A stretch of 11,939 nt of DNA, taken from the NCBI GenBank assembly GCA_010027295.1, contig RGVM01000033.1, forward strand, positions 1-11,939. Reading direction: 5' to 3'. Numbering within the stretch: position 1 is the stretch's first letter; every line of letters begins with the position of its first letter. Origin of the DNA: Chitinophagia bacterium. Its GTDB lineage: Bacteria; Bacteroidota; Bacteroidia; Chitinophagales; Chitinophagaceae. Both the position numbers and the translations under genes were made by a program. Below are positions 7,699-11,939 of the stretch, piece after piece. Below the pieces are notes generated by a model. That model had not been told where the DNA came from, did not search any database, and was given only the letters and a program-made list of their open reading frames with translations.

Positions 7699-8844
7699 AT
7701 GCAAGGTCTCAGCTCTCCCTCCCGTGCACGACTGGCCGTCTCCTTCTCCTTCTTCGCCTGCGGTATGCTTTTCGCCAGCTGGGCGGCCCGCATTCCCGCC
7801 TTCAAGGACAGGCTGTCGCTCAACGAGGCCGAACTGGGTGCCATCCTGTTCATGCTGCCGCTGGGCTCCATCCTTGCCCTCCCCCTGGCCGGCTGGGCGG
7901 TTGACCGTCTGGGCAGTCGCCGCATCACGGGGGCCTCGACACTGCTGTATGCGGCCTCCCTCTGGTCCCTGTCAATCGCTGTGGACGGCTTGACCCTATC
8001 CGTCGCACTATTCGCCTTCGGCTTCATCGGCGACTTTCTGAACATCTCAATGAACACGCAGGGTCTCAGCGTTCAGCGGCTGGGCGGTCGTACCATCCTG
8101 TCCGGACTCCATGCCCAGTGGAGTTTTGGGGCTTTCGCCGGGGCCTTCCTCGGAGGCTGGTCCTGGCAGGCGGGGCTCTCCACAGAACAACATCTGCGGC
8201 TAGTAGCGCTCCTGATGGGCATCCCCGCCCTAGTCACCTGGCTGCTCATGGTGCCCGACGCCCCCAGGGAAGAGGCTTCAGGAAAAGTCTATACCCGACC
8301 CGACGGGCCTCTGCTGCTGTTGGGACTGATATGTTTCTGCAACACCCTCGCCGAGGGGGCGATGGCCGACTGGAGCTCTCTGTATTACCGCGGCGTGGTC
8401 AACGACGGGATACGGACCAGCACGACCGGATATGTCGCCTTCACCGTTGCCATGGCTGTCGGAAGGCTGGCGGGTGACCGTGTCATGCAGCATCTGGGCC
8501 ATCGCAACACCCTTATCCTGAATGGGATCCTTATTGCAACCGGCCTATCCCTTGCACTGGCCGTGCCGATGACCGCGACTGTCATCGTCGGATTTGCCCT
8601 CACAGGCCTTGGCGTTTCTTCCGTCATACCCATCGCCTATACCGTCGCAGGCATCAACAAGAGCATGGCTCCGGCTGCGGCCCTGGCAATGGTCAGCGCC
8701 ATCGGTTTCACGGGCTTTCTTGTGGGTCCACCCATTATCGGACTGCTGGCGCACCGGGTGGGATTGAGGACGGCCTTACTCCTCGTGGTTGCCCTGGGAG
8801 GCCTGATTGGATTTTCCGCGTGGAAGGGAATGCCCAGAAAATGA
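7699..8844 (+). CDS. MFS transporter, YbjJ-like
   Basis: This is a 381-residue inner-membrane protein with about twelve hydrophobic segments in the two-bundle MFS pattern. It resembles the E. coli YbjJ family in three places by recall: FASWAARIPAFKD near residue 25, the AEGAMADW segment at the start of the second half, and GFLVGPPIIGLL followed by GLRTALLLVVAL near the C-terminus. An MFS loop-2-type motif, GWAVDRLGSRR, is near residue 65. The substrate is unknown; sugar or drug efflux labels on relatives are not firm evidence. ATG 7699 puts a short polar tail (MQGLSSPSRAR) before the first helix, which fits. The gene starts 22 bases after the atpC terminator and I see no clear promoter word, so its expression may rely on a promoter I cannot recognise. 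It converges on yqgE with only 15 bases between the stops and no terminator visible there. Confidence 0.88.
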   Translation: MQGLSSPSRARLAVSFSFFACGMLFASWAARIPAFKDRLSLNEAELGAILFMLPLGSILALPLAGWAVDRLGSRRITGASTLLYAASLWSLSIAVDGLTLSVALFAFGFIGDFLNISMNTQGLSVQRLGGRTILSGLHAQWSFGAFAGAFLGGWSWQAGLSTEQHLRLVALLMGIPALVTWLLMVPDAPREEASGKVYTRPDGPLLLLGLICFCNTLAEGAMADWSSLYYRGVVNDGIRTSTTGYVAFTVAMAVGRLAGDRVMQHLGHRNTLILNGILIATGLSLALAVPMTATVIVGFALTGLGVSSVIPIAYTVAGINKSMAPAAALAMVSAIGFTGFLVGPPIIGLLAHRVGLRTALLLVVALGGLIGFSAWKGMPRK

Positions 8845-8859
8845 GGCCGCTGGCAGGGT

Positions 8860-9411
8860 TCAGTTCATGCTTGGGTCGATGGGGAAGTTCACGAGGATCT
8901 CGTATTCCCCCCCCATATCACGCAGGGATTCCTTCCAGGTCTCGATCTCGGATTTCGGGAAGACGATTTTTCGGGAACCGGGTGTGACCAGCCAGCTTTT
9001 CTCACGCACCTCGCCGTCAAGCTGTCCCTCGGTCCATCCCGAATAGCCGATGAAGAAGCGGATACGGTCGCGGTCGATCACCCCGTTCCGAAGCAACCGG
9101 ATGGCGAGCTCGAAGTCGCCACCCCAATACATGCCATCCCTTAACTCCGAACCGCCGGGGATTCGTTCGGGATACTGATGGATGAAATGGAGCGTGTCCC
9201 GCTGTACCGGCCCACCATCTGAGATGGGATAGTCCATGCCCTCGCATTCGGGGATGAGGTCCTCTAGTGTCTGATGGTAGGAACGGTTCAGCAGCAGACC
9301 GAAACTGCCCTCCTCCTTGTGCTCGCATAGCAGCACCACGGACCTCGAGAAGTTCGGGTCACGTAAAAATGGCTCTGCGATGAGCAGCATGCCGGGCTCG
9401 GGATTGTGCAT
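8860..9411 (-). CDS. YqgE/AlgH family protein (DUF179)
   Basis: The 183-residue protein belongs to the widespread YqgE/AlgH family. A regulatory role was proposed for AlgH in Pseudomonas alginate production, but the molecular function is not established. Recognisable family features are the N-terminal GMLLIAEPFLRDPNFSRSV, the GSFGLLLNR segment, SDGGPVQRDTLHFIH in the middle, and GYSGWTEGQLDGEV followed by W near the C-terminus. There is no signal peptide or membrane helix, so it is probably cytoplasmic. The ATG at 9411-9409 lies seven bases after a promoter word, suggesting a leaderless mRNA. It diverges from the histidine kinase gene and converges with the MFS gene, so it is probably a single-gene unit. 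Confidence 0.93.
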   Translation of the reverse strand: MHNPEPGMLLIAEPFLRDPNFSRSVVLLCEHKEEGSFGLLLNRSYHQTLEDLIPECEGMDYPISDGGPVQRDTLHFIHQYPERIPGGSELRDGMYWGGDFELAIRLLRNGVIDRDRIRFFIGYSGWTEGQLDGEVREKSWLVTPGSRKIVFPKSEIETWKESLRDMGGEYEILVNFPIDPSMN

Positions 9412-9418
9412 CGTCTAC

Positions 9419-9426
9419 CTAAGGTA
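9419..9426 (-). promoter_or_regulatory. Candidate -7 element of yqgE, inside a palindrome
   Basis: The minus strand reads TACCTTAG, one base from TAnnTTTG, ending seven bases before the yqgE ATG. It lies within the odd-centred palindrome TACCTAAGGTA (9416-9426). The sequence upstream on this strand is very AT-rich. A TTTG is present upstream but with a shorter spacer (15 bases) than usual. Confidence 0.4.
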
Positions 9427-9488
9427 ATAATATATGCCATACAAATCATGTTAATTTTTCAGATATTGATTTTTGATAAATTTTAAAC

Positions 9489-9532
9489 AAAAAAAGGCAG
9501 ACAGGCCTTTCTGACCGTGGCATCCGGTCTGC
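9489..9532 (-). terminator. Terminator-like hairpin in the yqgE/kinase intergenic region
   Basis: Read on the minus strand, GCAGAC (9532-9527) pairs with GTCTGC (9502-9497), and two further G-C pairs follow after one mismatch. The stem is followed by C and a run of seven T (9495-9489). The loop is large, about 18 bases. No gene upstream on this strand ends here, so it would stop antisense transcription from the kinase gene or act in a long yqgE leader. The large loop makes it weaker than the two terminators called above. Confidence 0.35.
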
Positions 9533-9560
9533 GGTATGGGCTTTACTTCGGATGGGTGTG

Positions 9561-9568
9561 TAACTTTG
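9561..9568 (+). promoter_or_regulatory. -7 element of the histidine kinase gene, leaderless spacing
   Basis: TAACTTTG is a perfect match to TAnnTTTG and is followed by C as in the other promoter words. Seven bases separate it from the ATG at 9576, leaving room for at most a few leader bases. No good -33 TTTG is visible at 19-21 bases upstream. Confidence 0.55.
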
Positions 9569-9575
9569 CAGCCTA

Positions 9576-10925
9576 ATGCGCAAATCCCTGACCCTCATCG
9601 TCGTCCTCATTACCCTCTCGCTGGTGGGCATCATTCTGATCCAGGTATCTTGGATACGCTCCGTCCTTCTGGTGAAGCAGGAGCGGGTGGACGAGCAGTT
9701 GAACAATGCCATGGGTGATGTCGCCGCGGAGCTTATGGAGGAGGCGAAGGATCTGCCTCCCTGGACCTCGCCACTGGTGATATCGGGCCTGCCCAAGGAT
9801 CAGCTGATGAATCTCATCCAGCCTTCTTCGTCGCTGTCCACGCGGTATTCCATGCTCTCCATCCAGCGTCGGCTTCGGAAGTCGTTTGAAAAGTATGGGC
9901 ATGCGAAGGTCGCCTTTGAGTTCGCGATTATTTCCGAGGCAAACCAGATGGGCTATGAGATGGTGTCACCAGGATTCGACGAGGCTCAGTCACGTGCCAG
10001 GACGGACAGCATGGAGTACCGCATCGCCTACCTGTTGCTCTACAATCCTTCAGAGAGCATCAGCCCCTCCGCAAGGGAGACGCTCATCGTGGTGCTGGGA
10101 GGACAACAGCGTTCGGTTTGGGGCTCGATGGGCTGGATGATTGCAGGGGCCCTGCTATTCACCGCCATCATCATAGCGGCCTTCTACGTCACCGTCAGGA
10201 CGATGCTGCGCCAGCGGAAGATCAGCCAGATGAAGACCGACTTCATCAACAACATGACCCACCAGCTGAAGACACCCCTCTCCAGCCTTTCCCTGGCGGC
10301 GGATATACTTCTAAACGAGCGGATCATCACCCAGCCCGACCAGGTGCGCTATTATGCGCGCATGATCAAGACGGAGAACCAACGGCTGAACACAGATGTG
10401 GAGTCCATCCTCAAGTCTGCACAATACGGAAAGGCCGAGAAGACCGTAGCACACAAGCCGGTTCACGTGCACACGCTGCTTGAAAGCCTGCCGGAGCATT
10501 TCGGACTGCGTCTGCAGGAAATGGGCGGAGTACTCTCCCTGCAACTATCTGCATCGAACGACCTCGTCGAAGGCGACTCCTCGGAGCTGTCCATCTTATT
10601 CGACAACCTGTTGGACAATGCCATCAAATATAAGCGGGAAAACGTGCCGCCGGAGATCCGGATCAGCTCACAGAACAGAGACTCACGGCTCCAGATCCGC
10701 GTGGAGGACAACGGGATGGGCATGACGCGTGAAACACGCTCTCACATCTTCGAGAGGTTCTACCGTGCCCATACGGGCAATCGTCACGACGTGAAGGGCT
10801 TCGGCTTGGGATTGACGCATGTTCGTTCCATTGCAGAGGCACATCACGCCAAAGTAAGTGTAGAGAGCACCCTGGGGAAGGGTAGTGCCTTCATCATCGA
10901 CTTTCCCATCGGTTCCAAGGACTGA
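9576..10925 (+). CDS. Membrane sensor histidine kinase with HQ-type H-box
   Basis: This is a 449-residue two-component sensor kinase. A first membrane helix (about 7-28) and a second (about 182-203) enclose a periplasmic sensor region of roughly 150 residues that I cannot assign to a known sensor fold. There is no HAMP domain; the dimerisation helix starts directly after the second helix. The H-box reads MTHQLKTPL with His229 as phospho-acceptor, followed by Gln230 where most HisKA kinases have Glu or Asp. The ATPase domain has N-box NLLDNAIKY (344-352), G1 DNGMGM (378-383), F-box IFERFYR (391-397) and G2 GFGLGL (408-413), all intact. No response regulator gene is next to it: queA follows on the opposite strand after 10 bases and yqgE diverges upstream. 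The signal and partner are unknown. ATG 9576 is favoured by the promoter word and by the charged MRK start before the helix. Confidence 0.94.
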   Translation: MRKSLTLIVVLITLSLVGIILIQVSWIRSVLLVKQERVDEQLNNAMGDVAAELMEEAKDLPPWTSPLVISGLPKDQLMNLIQPSSSLSTRYSMLSIQRRLRKSFEKYGHAKVAFEFAIISEANQMGYEMVSPGFDEAQSRARTDSMEYRIAYLLLYNPSESISPSARETLIVVLGGQQRSVWGSMGWMIAGALLFTAIIIAAFYVTVRTMLRQRKISQMKTDFINNMTHQLKTPLSSLSLAADILLNERIITQPDQVRYYARMIKTENQRLNTDVESILKSAQYGKAEKTVAHKPVHVHTLLESLPEHFGLRLQEMGGVLSLQLSASNDLVEGDSSELSILFDNLLDNAIKYKRENVPPEIRISSQNRDSRLQIRVEDNGMGMTRETRSHIFERFYRAHTGNRHDVKGFGLGLTHVRSIAEAHHAKVSVESTLGKGSAFIIDFPIGSKD

Positions 10926-10935
10926 CCATCAGGTG

Positions 10936-11939
10936 TCAGCCCCGGCGTTTGAAAAGAGGAGGCCCAAGCAGGCATCCGTCGCCATAGCTCAGGAATCGAT
11001 AGCCATGGTCCAGGGCGTGTTGATACATATCCTTCCATGCTCCGCCCATCCAGGCTGCAATGAGCAGGAGCAGGGTGGATCTGGGCTGATGGAAGTTGGT
11101 CACCAGTCCATCGGCCACACGGAAGCGGTATCCCGGGGCAATAAGCAACTGGGTGCGAAAAACAAGGTCCGCCCTTCCCTGTGTGTCCATCCAGTCGGCA
11201 ACAGCGCCAAGGGCGACCGACATCGGGTGTAGTGTAGCATCGTTGTGGGCGTATGGTTCCCACTGCCCTACTTCGAGTCCTGCGGGCGCCAGGGTGGGCT
11301 CGGCCAGCAGTTTCCTTCCCAGCCAGTACAGACTTTCCAGGGTGCGAAGCGAAGTGGTGCCGACAGCGACGATCGGTCCTTCGTCCTCCCGAAGACGGTC
11401 CAGGAGTCCACGCCCCACCTCTGCGAACTCGCCATGCATGGGGTGTGACTCCATGCGTTCCGCCTTCACGGGTAGGAAAGTTCCCGCACCCACGTGCAGG
11501 GTTACGAAGTTCTTGCGGATGCCTTTGGCCCCGATACGCTGCAACAACTCCTCTGTGAAATGAAGCCCCGCCGTCGGAGCAGCCACCGAGCCCTCGCGTG
11601 CGGCGTACACCGTCTGGTAACGGCCCGTATCATCTGCCACCGGGCCACGGCGCAGATAGGGCGGAAGGGGTATCTGTCCCGCCAGGTGCAGGACTTCGGC
11701 AAACGACGCGTCGGACGGGTTCCAGCTTAGTCGGATGCGGAAGACTTCCCCATCGCGACCTTCATTCCAGGCTCGTAACGTCAGGTCGCCCCATGGCGAG
11801 GATAGGCATTTTTCCAGGGGGATGCCCGACTTCCAACGAGCGGCACCCCCGACCAGACATCGGCACAAGACCTGGCCCTGCTTTACCAGGATTTCCGGAA
11901 GCATCGTCCCGTCGGCAGGCTCCAGGACGAATACCTCGA
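10936..11939 (-). CDS. queA: S-adenosylmethionine:tRNA ribosyltransferase-isomerase, 5' part outside window
   Basis: QueA transfers and rearranges the ribose of S-adenosylmethionine onto preQ1 in tRNA, giving epoxyqueuosine at wobble position 34. The minus-strand frame is open from the right window edge to the stop at 10938-10936, giving 334 codons without the start. An ATG at 11904 is internal: the 11 codons before it (EVFVLEP...) continue the same conserved domain, so the gene must begin outside. Clear family motifs are YQTVYA and GSVAAPTAGLHFT in the middle, HVGAGTFLPVK with HPMHGE after it, TTSLRTLES, and the C-terminal TNFHQPRSTLLLL and YRFLSYGDGCLL. The N-terminal region (CRCLVGGAARWK) resembles the QueA-like proteins typical of Bacteroidota rather than the shorter E. 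coli form. The gene converges with the kinase gene, leaving only 10 bases between them. Confidence 0.95.
   Translation of the reverse strand, partial: EVFVLEPADGTMLPEILVKQGQVLCRCLVGGAARWKSGIPLEKCLSSPWGDLTLRAWNEGRDGEVFRIRLSWNPSDASFAEVLHLAGQIPLPPYLRRGPVADDTGRYQTVYAAREGSVAAPTAGLHFTEELLQRIGAKGIRKNFVTLHVGAGTFLPVKAERMESHPMHGEFAEVGRGLLDRLREDEGPIVAVGTTSLRTLESLYWLGRKLLAEPTLAPAGLEVGQWEPYAHNDATLHPMSVALGAVADWMDTQGRADLVFRTQLLIAPGYRFRVADGLVTNFHQPRSTLLLLIAAWMGGAWKDMYQHALDHGYRFLSYGDGCLLGPPLFKRRG

Noticed and set aside
11902-11904. ATG at 11904 as the start of queA
   Set aside because: Conserved QueA sequence (EVFVLEP) continues in frame upstream to the window edge, so this Met is internal.

Overview
The window is an ordinary chromosomal housekeeping stretch from a G+C-rich member of the Bacteroidota (roughly 60% G+C by eye). 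The lineage call rests on several points. The F1 beta and epsilon genes stand together as a separate atpD-atpC pair. The QueA protein is the long Bacteroidota-type form. The stringent-response enzyme is a single HD+synthetase Rel protein. Sequences matching the Bacteroidota -7 promoter element (TAnnTTTG) lie in front of most transcription units, and purine-rich Shine-Dalgarno sites are generally absent. I cannot resolve the genus.

Layout. On the minus strand at the left edge is the 5' part of the trigger factor gene, preceded by a tRNA-Leu(UAG) that probably shares its transcript. Diverging from these on the plus strand are rel ((p)ppGpp synthetase/hydrolase), purA, a small basic/acidic low-complexity protein and a terminator. 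Next come a GlpF-type aquaporin, then atpD-atpC and a second strong terminator, then a YbjJ-like MFS transporter. The MFS gene converges on yqgE/algH (minus). Across an AT-rich intergenic region, yqgE diverges from an orphan membrane histidine kinase (plus). The kinase gene in turn converges on queA (minus), which runs off the right edge without its start.

Functional links. rel and purA are connected through guanine nucleotides: PurA consumes GTP and is a known (p)ppGpp target in other bacteria. tRNA-Leu, trigger factor, QueA and Rel all serve or sense translation. AtpD and AtpC form part of the catalytic head of ATP synthase; the other subunits must be encoded elsewhere.

I found no CRISPR array, mobile element, toxin-antitoxin pair, defence locus or biosynthetic cluster, and no gene set that looks like an undescribed system. 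The observations most worth a second look are in control regions and details: a recurring TAnnTTyGC promoter word placed 6-7 nt before three start codons (suggesting leaderless mRNAs), the shared divergent rel/tRNA control region, a His-Gln rather than His-Glu H-box in the kinase, an orphan terminator-like hairpin, a palindrome before the aquaporin gene, and the charged low-complexity protein after purA. No stretch above 300 bases lacks a gene.
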